64,000 nt of DNA from Ruegeria sp. EL01. GTDB taxonomy: Bacteria > Pseudomonadota > Alphaproteobacteria > Rhodobacterales > Rhodobacteraceae. The notes under the pieces were generated by a model. It was not told where the DNA came from and ran no database searches. It saw only the letters and a list, made by a program, of their open reading frames with translations. The position numbers and the translations under genes were made by a program. Shown here one piece after another: positions 35,066-46,078 of the stretch (position 1 is the stretch's first letter; the number at the start of each line of letters is the position of its first letter). Location: contig NZ_OMPS01000044.1 in NCBI RefSeq assembly GCF_900313035.1, positions 62,001-126,000 of the forward strand. The letters run 5' to 3'.

Positions 35066-35710
35066 ATGGCCAAGCAACTTGACTATCACACGATCCGCGA
35101 GATCTTTACGCGTTTTCAGGACGCCGATCCCGAACCCAAGGGCGAGCTCGATCATGTAAACGTCTACACGTTGGTCGTTGCGGTTGCCCTATCGGCCCAG
35201 GCCACGGACGTAGGTGTCAATAAAGCCACGCGCGAGTTGTTCAAAGTCGCCGATACGCCGCAAAAGATGCTGGATCTTGGCGAAGAAGGACTGATCGAGC
35301 ATATCAAAACGATCGGCCTGTTTCGCCAGAAGGCCAAAAACGTGATCAAGCTGAGCCGTATTCTGGTCGAAGACTATGGCGGCGAGGTGCCCAATTCCCG
35401 TGCAGCGCTGCAATCACTGCCTGGTGTCGGACGGAAAACCGCGAATGTGGTTCTGAACATGTGGTGGCGACAGCCGGCACAGGCAGTGGACACCCATATC
35501 TTCCGTGTCGGCAATCGTAGCGGCATTTGCCCGGGAAAAGACGTTGAAACCGTCGAACGAGCCATCGAAGACAACATCCCGGCCGATTTTCAGCTGCACG
35601 CACATCACTGGCTGATCCTGCACGGCCGCTATCACTGCAAGGCGCGCAAGCCGCAATGCCCCACCTGTATCATCCGCGATCTCTGCGAATTTGAGGACAA
35701 AACCCAATGA
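35066..35710 (+). CDS. nth: Endonuclease III
   Basis: 214 residues from the ATG at 35066, where the family begins. Helix-hairpin-helix LPGVGRKTANVVL with the catalytic lysine, catalytic aspartate in VDTHIFRVGNR, and a C-terminal [4Fe-4S] loop C-x6-C-x2-C-x5-C (HCKARKPQCPTCIIRDLC). It excises oxidised pyrimidines and cleaves at abasic sites. Its TGA overlaps the start of the kinase gene by four bases. Confidence 0.96.
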   Translation: MAKQLDYHTIREIFTRFQDADPEPKGELDHVNVYTLVVAVALSAQATDVGVNKATRELFKVADTPQKMLDLGEEGLIEHIKTIGLFRQKAKNVIKLSRILVEDYGGEVPNSRAALQSLPGVGRKTANVVLNMWWRQPAQAVDTHIFRVGNRSGICPGKDVETVERAIEDNIPADFQLHAHHWLILHGRYHCKARKPQCPTCIIRDLCEFEDKTQ

Positions 35711-36696
35711 AAACCTACCAACTGACAGGCATCGGAAATGCCGTTGTGGACGTTATTTCTCAGGCCGATGACAGTTTTCTGGAATTGATGGGCATTGAAA
35801 AGGGCATCATGCAGCTGATCGAACGGGATCGCGGTGAGGTTCTGTATGCCGCTATGGAAAGCCGGGTTCAGACACCCGGCGGTTCGGTTGCCAACACGAT
35901 TGCAGGTGCCGGCGCGCTGGGTCTGGACGCCGCGTTTATCGGACGGGTGCATGACGACGCGCTGGGCCGGTTTTATGCGGATGCGATGAACCAGGATGGC
36001 GTGGATTTCGTCAACCCTCCGGTACCGGGGGGTGAATTGCCCACGTCCCGCTCGATGATCTTCGTGTCACCCGACGGTGAGCGTTCGATGAACACTTATC
36101 TGGGGATTTCGTCCGAGCTTTCGTCAGAAGACGTGGCCTGTGACGTGGCGGGCAACAGCCAGATCATGTTCCTTGAGGGGTATCTGTTCGACAAGGAAAA
36201 GGGCAAAGCCGCATTCCTTGAGGCGGCCCGCAACTGTCACAAAGGTGGCGGCAAGGCTGGTATTGCCATTTCCGATCCGTTCTGCGTCGAACGTCACCGG
36301 GTCGATTTCCTGCTGCTGATCGAAAACGAGTTGGATTTTGTGATCGGCAATGAGGCCGAGATCAAATCGCTGTTTGAAACTGACAATCTGGAAGAGGCAT
36401 TGGCAAAAACGGCCGAGATCTGCCCTCTGGTCGTGTGCACCCGGTCTGGCGATGGTGTGACGGTTCTAAGCAAAGACAGCCGTATCGACGTTCCCGTTGA
36501 AAAAGTCGTGCCGGTGGATGCGACGGGTGCTGGCGATCAGTTCGCCGCCGGATTCCTGTTTGGCATGGCCACAGGCCGGGATTATGAGACTTGCGCGCGC
36601 ATCGGCAATGTCTGTGCCCGCGAAGTCATCAGCCACATCGGACCACGTCCCGAGGCGAATATGCTTGAGCTGCTGCGAGGCGAAGGGTTGCTTTGA
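35707..36696 (+). CDS. PfkB-family carbohydrate/adenosine kinase
   Basis: 329 residues. The ribokinase fold is marked by GGSVANTIAG near residue 58 and the catalytic DATGAGDQFAAGFLFG near residue 275. In alphaproteobacteria this group is usually annotated adenosine kinase, but the substrate cannot be confirmed here. It is translationally coupled to nth through an ATGA overlap. Confidence 0.88.
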   Translation: MKTYQLTGIGNAVVDVISQADDSFLELMGIEKGIMQLIERDRGEVLYAAMESRVQTPGGSVANTIAGAGALGLDAAFIGRVHDDALGRFYADAMNQDGVDFVNPPVPGGELPTSRSMIFVSPDGERSMNTYLGISSELSSEDVACDVAGNSQIMFLEGYLFDKEKGKAAFLEAARNCHKGGGKAGIAISDPFCVERHRVDFLLLIENELDFVIGNEAEIKSLFETDNLEEALAKTAEICPLVVCTRSGDGVTVLSKDSRIDVPVEKVVPVDATGAGDQFAAGFLFGMATGRDYETCARIGNVCAREVISHIGPRPEANMLELLRGEGLL

Positions 36697-36721
36697 CGCC
36701 CGGCGCAATTGTGCGCGTTTG

Positions 36722-36744
36722 GGAGAGGGCGCAAAGCCCTCTCC
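36722..36744. terminator. Convergent-gene terminator hairpin
   Basis: Perfect nine-base arms (GGAGAGGGC) with a five-base loop between the PfkB gene and the convergent HlyIII gene; no long T tract on either side. Confidence 0.6.
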
Positions 36745-36756
36745 AATTGCTAGGCT

Positions 36757-37404
36757 CTATCCTTGCGTGAACAGGGCCATCCAAATGCCTGCAAACATCA
36801 GTATTCCGCCAAAATTCACCCATGTGTGCCAAATCGCATACCGGAAAGGCAAAGCCTTTTGGGCGTAAAATACCGTGCCGATGACATAACAGGCGGCCCC
36901 ACCCATGATGCACCACAAAGTGGCGATGGGTACGGTTGTCAGATCGGGTATGGCACTTAATCCGATTGCCCCTAATCCAAGATAAGAAGCCGTCGACCAT
37001 CGGGACTTAACCATTTCGTTTGTGATTTTGTTCCACACCGCCGCCGCGGTCAGGCCCCAACACACCCAAAGCAAGGTCAAGGTCCAGGTCGTGCCCGCCA
37101 GAACGAAGAACGGCGTGAATGTCCCACAAATGCTGGGATAAATCGCAGCGTGATCAACACGCCGCAGCAGTTTGCGATTTTGATGCAAGCCTGAGAAGTG
37201 GTAGGCGCATGAGGCCAAGTTAGACGCGAGCGCACACAAAACATACACAACGACTGCAAACACCAACCCGCCTTGAAGATTGATGTAGGATTTCGAGATA
37301 AGCAAGCCGCCAGCCGACAGGATCAATACCAGTCCAATCGCATGGACAACCATATCAGCGCGACGATGAGAGATAACCAGGCTTGGGTAGGTCGTTTGGG
37401 TCAT
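36757..37404 (-). CDS. Hemolysin III / PAQR-family membrane protein
   Basis: 215 residues with seven hydrophobic helices. The HlyIII/PAQR motifs are visible: SCAYHFSGLH in an early loop, RRVDHAAIYPSICGTFTPF and a late FRYAIWHTWVNFGG, which supply the conserved histidines of the presumed zinc hydrolase site. Physiological role unknown; true haemolysin activity should not be assumed. Confidence 0.85.
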   Translation of the reverse strand: MTQTTYPSLVISHRRADMVVHAIGLVLILSAGGLLISKSYINLQGGLVFAVVVYVLCALASNLASCAYHFSGLHQNRKLLRRVDHAAIYPSICGTFTPFFVLAGTTWTLTLLWVCWGLTAAAVWNKITNEMVKSRWSTASYLGLGAIGLSAIPDLTTVPIATLWCIMGGAACYVIGTVFYAQKALPFRYAIWHTWVNFGGILMFAGIWMALFTQG

Positions 37405-37510
37405 GGCGAAATCTTAAATGGGATGTCTTGCGCTAAATGCTGACACCTTAGATGTCCACAGTTTCCGGAGCGTCAGTGACAAGTCAGACGACGCGAGTGA
37501 GGGAGTGTTG

Positions 37511-37996
37511 CTAACCCAGATAATCGCTGAACTCGGCAACCACCCGCGTATAAACGTCCCGCTTGAAGGGCACGATTTCTTCTACCAGACGGTCTTGGTC
37601 CTGCCATTTCCAGCGGGTGAATTCCGGATGATCGGTTTCAATGTTGATCTGGTCGTCGCGTCCGGAAAAGCGGAGCAGATACCACTTCTGTTCCTGCCCG
37701 CGATAACGGCCCTTCCAAATCTTCGGGACGATGTCATGGGGCAGATCATAGGGCAACCAGCCTTCAGTTTCAGCGATGATCTCGACCAGATCGGCAGTCA
37801 CCCCAGTTTCTTCCCACAATTCGCGCAAAGCCGCATCGCCCGGGGCTTCGCCCTTGTCGACGCCACCCTGAGGCATTTGCCAGGCATCTTTCGGCCCGTC
37901 ATTGCGCATGCCCACAAAAATCTTGCCCTCGGCATTCATCAACATCAACCCGACGCATGGGCGGTAAGGGAGTTTGGCGATCTCGTCCGGGGTCAT
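37511..37996 (-). CDS. rppH: RNA pyrophosphohydrolase (Nudix)
   Basis: 161 residues from the ATG at 37996 (GAGG six bases upstream); an ATG at 38008 is an alternative. N-terminal [13 protein letters not shown] is typical of RppH/IalA, and the Nudix box runs [27 protein letters not shown] at residues 44-66. It removes pyrophosphate from the 5' end of mRNAs to start decay, or hydrolyses dinucleoside polyphosphates. Confidence 0.92.
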   Translation of the reverse strand: MTPDEIAKLPYRPCVGLMLMNAEGKIFVGMRNDGPKDAWQMPQGGVDKGEAPGDAALRELWEETGVTADLVEIIAETEGWLPYDLPHDIVPKIWKGRYRGQEQKWYLLRFSGRDDQINIETDHPEFTRWKWQDQDRLVEEIVPFKRDVYTRVVAEFSDYLG

Positions 37997-38066
37997 CCGT
38001 GGCCTCATGGGTTGTTTGGTTAACCTGTAGCAAGCGCGGCGACGCCGCAAAAGGGTGTGACGTTAG

Positions 38067-40160
<2,094 letters not shown>

Positions 40161-40186
40161 GCTTTCAGGGCAAGACCTCATCGGAC

Positions 40187-40206
40187 TGGCAGCCTGAAGG
40201 CTGCCA
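40187..40206 (+). terminator. Terminator-like hairpin after the FadH-like gene
   Basis: Perfect eight-base arms TGGCAGCC with a TGAA loop, 26 bases past the stop, followed by a short T-containing stretch. Confidence 0.6.
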
Positions 40207-40274
40207 ATCCTTGCTTAATTCTCCCGTTTGGCGTGAACTCGACGCGATCAACATGCGTCACACACCACAGGACA

Positions 40275-41567
40275 ATGAGCCAGAAGCAGTTCGAGCCGCA
40301 TCGCAGGAACCTACCGATCTTGGCGGGCCAAGGCGCGTTTGCCGTCATGGCCTGGTCCATGGCCAGCCCGCCAATTGTTCTGACATTTCTTGCGGTGTCG
40401 TTGGACCTTCCCGTCTTTCTCGCAGGGCTTCTGGTGACTATTCGGCACGCGGCCGGCACGCTCTCAGACATGTTTCTTGCGCAGTCGATCGCCCGGCTTC
40501 CGAAAAAGAAGGCTGCCATTGCCCGTACCGATCTGGCAGTTGCTGTCTGCTTTCTGCTTGTCATTCTCGCCGTCATCTATGGGACCAGACCAATGGTCAC
40601 CGTCGCATTTGTCGTCGGAATTTTTGTCATCGGCGTTCTGGGAGAGATCAAGAGCCTGATGATCATTGATTTCATCAGCGACAATCTGCCCTCAAAAGAC
40701 AGGATGCGCATCAGTTATACACAAAAGGCACTTGGTGGGGCGGCGACGATTGCCATTGCGCTGTTGCTGCATCAGTTTTTTCAGGACGCCCCTGCCCTGA
40801 CGCGACACAGCATGGTGATAGGGTTCGGAGCAGCATGCTTTATCCTTTCAGCACTTTTCATGATGACCTTGCAGGAGAGGCAACCTGATCAATCAGTGAG
40901 ACCAGCGCCGCCCTCTTCCTCACGCCTGGACAATATCAAGACCTACTGGCACGAAGCCAAGACGCTGCTGGATGAGCGTTGGTTCCGGCGGTATGTCCTG
41001 ATCCGGCTCACCTTTGTTCTGACCGGCCTGTCGGTTCCGTTCTACGCGCTGCTTGCGGCAGAGGCGCACCACAGTTCGGCACAGGGTTTGACAGCGCTCG
41101 TTGTGTCGTCGGCAGCCGCATTGCTGGTAGCAGCGCCCCTCTGGCGGGCGCTCAGCGGTTACTCCAATCGGATAGTCATGGTCGCCGGGGCCTCGATGGT
41201 TGCCATAACCGGCGCGGGCTTAGTGGCGATACATCATTGGGGATTTGATCACAGCGTGCACCTGCATGCGATAGCGTTGTTTGTCGTAACGGTTGCCGTC
41301 ACCGGGCTGGGTAGCGCCCGGGGGCTCTACTTCATGGACATCGCGCCGAAGCCCCAACGGATCGCGGCGCAAGCGATCTCACAAACGCTGGTGCGGCTTG
41401 CCATCGTCGCCATCTCAGCTGCGCTTGCGGCGATTGCCCACATGAATGAGATCGTGTGGGCTGTTGCCGCAATCTCGGCCGGAAGCCTGCTTGCGGTAGT
41501 CGCCATCCTGTCCTTTGTCGAACCAAGTGAGCAAAAGGTTAAACAGCAAGAAGAGAAAGCGACATGA
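40275..41567 (+). CDS. MFS-type membrane transporter
   Basis: 430 residues from the ATG at 40275 (ACAGGA upstream). About eleven to twelve hydrophobic helices split by a central charged loop (residues 205-245). General MFS organisation, but no specific substrate motif recognised; basic N-terminus and lysine/glutamate-rich C-terminus are cytoplasmic. It converges on the ABM gene with almost no gap. Confidence 0.75.
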   Translation: MSQKQFEPHRRNLPILAGQGAFAVMAWSMASPPIVLTFLAVSLDLPVFLAGLLVTIRHAAGTLSDMFLAQSIARLPKKKAAIARTDLAVAVCFLLVILAVIYGTRPMVTVAFVVGIFVIGVLGEIKSLMIIDFISDNLPSKDRMRISYTQKALGGAATIAIALLLHQFFQDAPALTRHSMVIGFGAACFILSALFMMTLQERQPDQSVRPAPPSSSRLDNIKTYWHEAKTLLDERWFRRYVLIRLTFVLTGLSVPFYALLAAEAHHSSAQGLTALVVSSAAALLVAAPLWRALSGYSNRIVMVAGASMVAITGAGLVAIHHWGFDHSVHLHAIALFVVTVAVTGLGSARGLYFMDIAPKPQRIAAQAISQTLVRLAIVAISAALAAIAHMNEIVWAVAAISAGSLLAVVAILSFVEPSEQKVKQQEEKAT

Positions 41568-41888
41568 TCACGGCACCTGCGCCCGGTCTGTCAGGCCGTA
41601 GTCGCGGATCACAGAGGCCACCCGCAAGCGGTACCCCGCGAACAGCCCCGACCGCCCTTGCGATTGGGCGGAGCGATGTTGCGTGAGGTGCCGCCATTCC
41701 GCAACCGCATCCTCATCTCGCCAAAAGGACAGCGACAAGTACTTGCAGGGATTTACGAGACTCTGAAAGCGTTCAACAGAAATGAAGCCCTCGATCTGAT
41801 CCAGCATCGGGCGCAGGTCGGCGGCGATATCCAGATAGGTCTGGGTTTCGCCGTCGGCGGGCTCAACTTCGAATATGACAGCGATCAT
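41568..41888 (-). CDS. Antibiotic biosynthesis monooxygenase (ABM) domain protein
   Basis: 106 residues from the ATG at 41888. Ferredoxin-like dimeric alpha-beta barrel pattern: IAVIFEVEPADGETQTYLD, a helix, EGFISVERFQSL, then LSLSFWRDEDAVAEWR. Members act as small heme-degrading or quinone-forming monooxygenases or have unknown roles. It overlaps the NIPSNAP gene by four bases and so shares its operon. The long in-frame extension to 42395 is not real. Confidence 0.8.
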   Translation of the reverse strand: MIAVIFEVEPADGETQTYLDIAADLRPMLDQIEGFISVERFQSLVNPCKYLSLSFWRDEDAVAEWRHLTQHRSAQSQGRSGLFAGYRLRVASVIRDYGLTDRAQVP

Positions 41889-42208
41889 GACGGATCCCCG
41901 TGTGGCGCCGAGGCGCATGTAAGCCAGGTTCGATCCTCGCGCAGGATGAACCGTTCTTTCTGCGCAAAGGCATAGTTTTCCTTGCCCAACGGGTCGGCGC
42001 TGAGACGCGCGCGATAGGCTTCGTATTCGGCAAGGCTGGGAACATCGTAGATGCCATAGGCCAGTGTCGATGACCCTTCGTACGGGGCGAAATAGCCGAT
42101 CAGGTCGGCACCACAGCGCGGGATCGCTCGGCCCCAGTTTTGGGCATAGGTGTTGAACTGCGCTTTCTTGGTTGGGTCGATCTGGTAGCGAATGATACAG
42201 GTCAGCAT
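41885..42208 (-). CDS. NIPSNAP-family protein
   Basis: 107 residues; MLTCIIRYQIDPTKKAQFNTY and a second half with GSSTLAYGIYDVPSLAEYEAYR fit the NIPSNAP dimeric alpha-beta barrel. Function unknown in bacteria. First gene of a two-gene operon with the ABM protein, divergent from an ArsR-type regulator whose predicted operator lies in the 72-base gap. Confidence 0.8.
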   Translation of the reverse strand: MLTCIIRYQIDPTKKAQFNTYAQNWGRAIPRCGADLIGYFAPYEGSSTLAYGIYDVPSLAEYEAYRARLSADPLGKENYAFAQKERFILREDRTWLTCASAPHGDPS

Positions 42209-42262
42209 TGAAGCCTCCGATTGTTGACCAGTTCAGAATACACTCTTGGCTGACGTATATGT

Positions 42263-42278
42263 TTCGACTATGATCGAA
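42263..42278. promoter_or_regulatory. Predicted operator between NIPSNAP and ArsR genes
   Basis: TTCGA-N6-TCGAA, a perfect inverted repeat ending three bases before the ArsR start codon, in the divergent gap. It is a likely site for autoregulation and control of the NIPSNAP-ABM operon by the adjacent regulator. Confidence 0.45.
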
Positions 42279-42280
42279 CC

Positions 42281-42961
42281 ATGAAAGACGGACCGGATAT
42301 TGCCCAGATGGCCGCGCTGATTGGTGATCCCGCGCGCGCAAACATGCTGACAGCCTTGATGTCAGGCAAAGCTCTGACAGCCGGAGAGTTGGCACGCGAG
42401 GCGGGGATCAGCCCGCAAACGGCAAGCTCGCATCTGAAAAAGCTGCTGAATGGCGGGCTGTTGCATCTGCGGGGACAGGGGCGTCACAAGTATTACGGCC
42501 TGTCCGGTGAGGATGTCGCGCAAACGCTGGAAAATCTGATGGGGCTGGCCGCGGGACGCGGGCACCTTCGCACCCGAACCGGACCCAATGACACCGAAAT
42601 GCGTGACGCGCGTGTGTGCTATAACCATCTGGCGGGCAGTAAGGGCGTACAGTTGTTTACCTCAATGCGGACACGTGGGTTTCTGGACGCCTCCGCAGAC
42701 ACTGTGGTTCTGACTAATCCCGGTGCTGAATTCAGTACCACGTTTGGGATCGATCTTGACGCACTTGGCAAAAACCGCGCGCCCCTGTGTCGACCCTGCC
42801 TGGACTGGAGCGAGCGCCAGACCCATCTTGCGGGCAAGCTCGGACGTGCCATGCTGGCGCGCATGGAAGACATCGGATGGGTATCGCGAAAACCAGACAG
42901 CCGCATCATCCGGTTTTCCCGCGCAGGCGCGCAAGCCTTCGACAAGCAATTCGGAGTGTGA
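42281..42961 (+). CDS. ArsR-type winged-helix regulator with C-terminal sensor region
   Basis: 226 residues, about twice the usual ArsR length. N-terminal HTH (LIGDPARANMLTALMSG, ISPQTASSHLKKLLNGGLL, GRHKYYGLS). The C-terminal 125 residues include ARVCYNHLAGSKGVQLF and APLCRPCLDWSERQTHLAG, with several cysteines and histidines that might bind a ligand. This extended group commonly sits beside NIPSNAP/ABM genes. Signal unknown. Confidence 0.85.
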   Translation: MKDGPDIAQMAALIGDPARANMLTALMSGKALTAGELAREAGISPQTASSHLKKLLNGGLLHLRGQGRHKYYGLSGEDVAQTLENLMGLAAGRGHLRTRTGPNDTEMRDARVCYNHLAGSKGVQLFTSMRTRGFLDASADTVVLTNPGAEFSTTFGIDLDALGKNRAPLCRPCLDWSERQTHLAGKLGRAMLARMEDIGWVSRKPDSRIIRFSRAGAQAFDKQFGV

Positions 42962-42964
42962 CGG

Positions 42965-43405
42965 CTATTCGACCGTGATCGTAATCACCTCGGACACAAT
43001 CGGTGTTGCATGGGGCACGTGACCAGCATCGCCCAGCACAAGCTGTAGCGTATGTGGACCTGGCGCAAGATCCAGCGTCACTTCGGTCTGACCACCGCCA
43101 AAATGGATGTGATTGTCATCTGCGGGCAAGCCATAGGCCAACTCATCAGCGCCATCTTCCCCCTCACCCAAAGGTGGACGGTCGATCAGCAAATGGTGGT
43201 GGCCAGTGTTTTCCTTCTCGGTTCCTGCTGGTGCGATCCCCATGCCAGTTAAGCCGAATACGACGGTGACCGGCGATTGAACGGTGTCACCATCCGACAG
43301 ATTCACAAAATAAACCTGTGCGTCCGGGTTAGATGGCGTTGATCCCCCGGCCATGGCAAAGGTGGCAGATAGACATAAGGCAATGGTGATGAAAATGGCT
43401 TTCAT
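42965..43405 (-). CDS. Secreted DUF4399-domain protein
   Basis: 146 residues from the ATG at 43405, where a signal peptide begins (FITIALCLSATFAMA). The mature part matches DUF4399: VYFVNLSDGDTVQSPVTVVFG, NTGHHHLLID, IHFGGGQTEV and a final GPHTLQLVLGDAGHVPH. The conserved histidines suggest a metal or copper site, but function is unknown. It converges on the ArsR gene with three bases between. Confidence 0.85.
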   Translation of the reverse strand: MKAIFITIALCLSATFAMAGGSTPSNPDAQVYFVNLSDGDTVQSPVTVVFGLTGMGIAPAGTEKENTGHHHLLIDRPPLGEGEDGADELAYGLPADDNHIHFGGGQTEVTLDLAPGPHTLQLVLGDAGHVPHATPIVSEVITITVE

Positions 43406-43633
43406 GATTTCCTCCCTGGACACGAAAATGCCATTCTCAGCATAGCACGTTTGGACAAAAGTCCAGTAAACCCGCACCTATTAGGCTTTTGGGCAGGTTT
43501 GGAAATCACTGTTTCCGCGTTTCCCATCTGCAAACGATCCGATTCAAAACCCTGATATTATCCCATGTCTGCCCCGTTTCCGCCCAGATTGAGCGGCAAG
43601 TTCAGTCACGAAAGCAAGACCTGGGGTACGAGA

Positions 43634-44539
43634 ATGGACCGACTGACCGAAATGGAAGCCTTCGCCAATGTGGTGGACCAGGGTGGCTTCACCGATGCGG
43701 CCAAAAAGATGGGCATCTCCAAATCGGCCGTGTCCAAGCACGTCTCGAGCCTTGAGGCACGTCTTGGCGCACGTCTGCTAAACCGGACGACGCGCCGCGT
43801 GTCGCCGACCGAGATCGGGCTGGCCTATTACGACCGCGCACGTCGCGTGTTGAATGACGCTGGCGAAGCGGATTCGCTGGTGACCTCGATGCAATCAGCG
43901 CCGTCTGGCCTGTTGCGGATCAGCGTTGCGACCGATTTTGGCGTCAATCACCTGTCTCCGGTCCTGTCGAATTTCCTATCGGCCTATCCCGATATCACCG
44001 TGAACATGGTGCTGAACAACCGCTACGTCGAGCTGATTTCTGAAGGGTTTGACGTGGCCGTGCGCATTGGCGAGCTGGAAGACAGCACCCTGCGCGCACG
44101 CAAGCTGACCGAAACTGTCAAACGAATGGTCGCGGCCCCGTCTTACATCGAAAAATTTGGACGCCCGCAAAAGATCGACGATCTGAACGAGCATAAGCTG
44201 CTGCATTACTCCAGCCAGTCATCAGGCAATGTATGGAAACTGACCGCGCCCTCGGGCGAAAAGCGGCAGGTTCGCACGGCCGGTTGGCTCAGCGTAAATG
44301 ACGGTCAGTCGCTGTTGAATGCGGCAATCTCTGGGTTGGGAATCGCATATCTGCCCAGCTATTTATATGCGGATGCGCTGAAATCCGGACAGGTTCTGGA
44401 TGCGATGCCATCCCTGCCTGATGAGGTTCAGGGTGTCTATGCGGTTTACCCGCCCGGTCGCTTTACGCAGCCCAAAGTACGGGCATTCATTGATTTCCTT
44501 GTCGAGTCCTTCAACGAAAAGGGCCCGATGGATTGGTAA
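43634..44539 (+). CDS. LysR-family transcriptional regulator
   Basis: 301 residues from the ATG at 43634. N-terminal HTH (MEAFANVVDQGGFTDAAKKM, SAVSKHVSSLEARLGARLLN) and a C-terminal periplasmic-binding-like effector domain. It resembles the CrgA/DsdC-like LysR group. There is no divergent partner gene coupled to it, so the target is not clear. A strong terminator follows. Confidence 0.9.
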   Translation: MDRLTEMEAFANVVDQGGFTDAAKKMGISKSAVSKHVSSLEARLGARLLNRTTRRVSPTEIGLAYYDRARRVLNDAGEADSLVTSMQSAPSGLLRISVATDFGVNHLSPVLSNFLSAYPDITVNMVLNNRYVELISEGFDVAVRIGELEDSTLRARKLTETVKRMVAAPSYIEKFGRPQKIDDLNEHKLLHYSSQSSGNVWKLTAPSGEKRQVRTAGWLSVNDGQSLLNAAISGLGIAYLPSYLYADALKSGQVLDAMPSLPDEVQGVYAVYPPGRFTQPKVRAFIDFLVESFNEKGPMDW

Positions 44540-44556
44540 TTTCTCCCGGTGGACTG

Positions 44557-44585
44557 GCCCGCACTTCGGTGCGGGTCTTTTTTTG
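44557..44585 (+). terminator. Rho-independent terminator of the LysR gene
   Basis: CCCGCAC-TTCG-GTGCGGG stem with a stable UUCG loop and a run of seven T broken only at the first base pair end. It lies between the convergent LysR and OmpA genes. Confidence 0.92.
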
Positions 44586-44606
44586 TCTGCCCGTTTTGGA
44601 GAAAGG

Positions 44607-45509
44607 TCAGTTCAACAGCAACACCGCCTCGACCCGACGATTCAGATCCCGCCCTTCGGCGGTTGCGTTCGATGTGATGGGGGCCAGATAGCCAACACCC
44701 TGCGCCTCGATCCGGTCGGCTGCTACGCCATGCGCATTGATCAGCCGGGTCCGCACGGCCTGTGCGCGGCGGGTGCTGACGGAAGTATTCGCCTGCAGAT
44801 CACCGGTATCGTCCGTGTGACCCACCAAAGCGAGCCGCGTGCCCGGGTTTTCAGCTAGGAAACCAGCCAGAAGGGTCAAAGACGCAAATGGTCCATCACC
44901 CAACGCCACTTCGCCTGTGCGAAAATGAAGATCATCCAGAATGACGTGGCCGGTGCGTTCAAACCCGGCCAAAAGACCACCCGTTCCATCAACGGTCTGC
45001 TCAATCACAACAGGGGTCGGGCTTGGCCCACTCAGGGGCGTGACGCGGATCATCTGAACATAGCCGTCTGGCGGGTTGCGACTGACCAGAAGGCTCAGTA
45101 CTTCGGACCCTTTGGTAGCGGACAGAAATCGATAGTCCTGAATGGCGACGTACATATCCGGTGTCGGAATCACCTCGGTGCCGAACCGAAAATCGAACCC
45201 TCCACAGGTGCGGGCTTCGCATTCAAAAACAATGTCGAAACCCTGTGCTTCGATTTGGTCCCGCAAAGGGGCCAAAAGCTGCAGCGTGGTGCTGGACCCA
45301 GCCTGCAACCGCCAGGAAAACCGTTCAACGCGACCTTTCAAGATGCGGGCGGGCACAGCACCATCAGCAAACGGACCTGTCGGCAGATCGTAGCTATCCA
45401 ACGGCGAAATCCGTTCACTGATCTGTCGCGCGCTAGCGGGCAACGTCAGATCCTGCGCGGCTACGGGTCCGGCCAATATCAGGGCACAAAGGGTGAGAAA
45501 TCGGATCAT
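44607..45509 (-). CDS. OmpA-family peptidoglycan-binding protein
   Basis: 300 residues from the ATG at 45509. Signal peptide (FLTLCALILAGPVAA), a 170-residue N-terminal domain with two cysteines (FECEARTCGG), and a C-terminal OmpA domain with LVGHTDDTGD and STRRAQAVRTRLI plus GRDLNRRVEAVLL. It probably sits in the periplasm or outer membrane bound to peptidoglycan. Last gene of a four-gene overlapping operon. Confidence 0.85.
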   Translation of the reverse strand: MIRFLTLCALILAGPVAAQDLTLPASARQISERISPLDSYDLPTGPFADGAVPARILKGRVERFSWRLQAGSSTTLQLLAPLRDQIEAQGFDIVFECEARTCGGFDFRFGTEVIPTPDMYVAIQDYRFLSATKGSEVLSLLVSRNPPDGYVQMIRVTPLSGPSPTPVVIEQTVDGTGGLLAGFERTGHVILDDLHFRTGEVALGDGPFASLTLLAGFLAENPGTRLALVGHTDDTGDLQANTSVSTRRAQAVRTRLINAHGVAADRIEAQGVGYLAPITSNATAEGRDLNRRVEAVLLLN

Positions 45510-46078
45510 CGAAATTGCGCGTGATACTCTTCGTTTGGAACCATCGCTGTGGCACTGGCCACCCGGTTCGACATGTTGAAAAAGCCAGTCACATTGGCGA
45601 TGTCCCATATATCGCGGTCACTAAATCCCACATCGCGCAGGCGTTGCCGGTCTGGCTCTTCGATTGCAGCACTGGCTGTGGTCATCCTGGCTGCAAAGTC
45701 CAGCATCGCGCGCTGACGGTCATCCAGCGGAGCGACCCGATAATTCATCACCAGCATCTCACCCAGTTGCGGATTGCCCGACAACTGCCGTACCGCCGCA
45801 CCATGGGCAACAAGGCAGTAGAAACACTTGTTGATAGACGACACGACCACGGCGATCATCTCACGTTCCAGCTTGGACAGACCGCTGTCTGCCAGCATCA
45901 GATCGTTGTACATCGCCGCAAAAGCGTTCAGCTTTTCGATGTCGAACGCATTGGCCTTAAGCACATTGGGCACCATGCCCAATTTCTCGACACAGATGTC
46001 AAAATACTTCTGCGTCTCGGGCGGCAGCGGGTCGACCATGGGCAGGTCCAGCGCGGTGGGCATGTCTTGTATTGTCAC
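45506..46078 (-). CDS. AhpD-like (carboxymuconolactone decarboxylase fold) peroxidase-related enzyme
   Basis: 190 residues from a GTG that overlaps the preceding GNAT stop (GTGA). The alkylhydroperoxidase core motif SSINKCFYCLVAHGAAVR carries the CxxC pair and distal histidine. Proteins of this size are annotated peroxidase-related. It overlaps the OmpA-like gene by four bases. It may give redox protection, with the actual substrate unknown. Confidence 0.88.
   Translation of the reverse strand: MTIQDMPTALDLPMVDPLPPETQKYFDICVEKLGMVPNVLKANAFDIEKLNAFAAMYNDLMLADSGLSKLEREMIAVVVSSINKCFYCLVAHGAAVRQLSGNPQLGEMLVMNYRVAPLDDRQRAMLDFAARMTTASAAIEEPDRQRLRDVGFSDRDIWDIANVTGFFNMSNRVASATAMVPNEEYHAQFR

Noticed and set aside
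34861..35073. Short minus-strand ORF with a hydrophobic helix between the heme-binding-like gene and nth
   Set aside because: No ribosome site, no family, and it overlaps the starts of both neighbours; judged a chance frame.
41927..41936. GGTTCGATCC, resembling a tRNA T-loop
   Set aside because: It lies inside the NIPSNAP coding region and no cloverleaf arms or acceptor stem surround it.
41889..42395. Long N-terminal extension of the ABM protein
   Set aside because: It runs through the NIPSNAP gene in another frame; the ABM family starts at the ATG at 41888.
43452..43465. TGGAC-AAAA-GTCCA small hairpin upstream of the DUF4399 gene
   Set aside because: Five-base stem without T tract or conserved context; likely chance.
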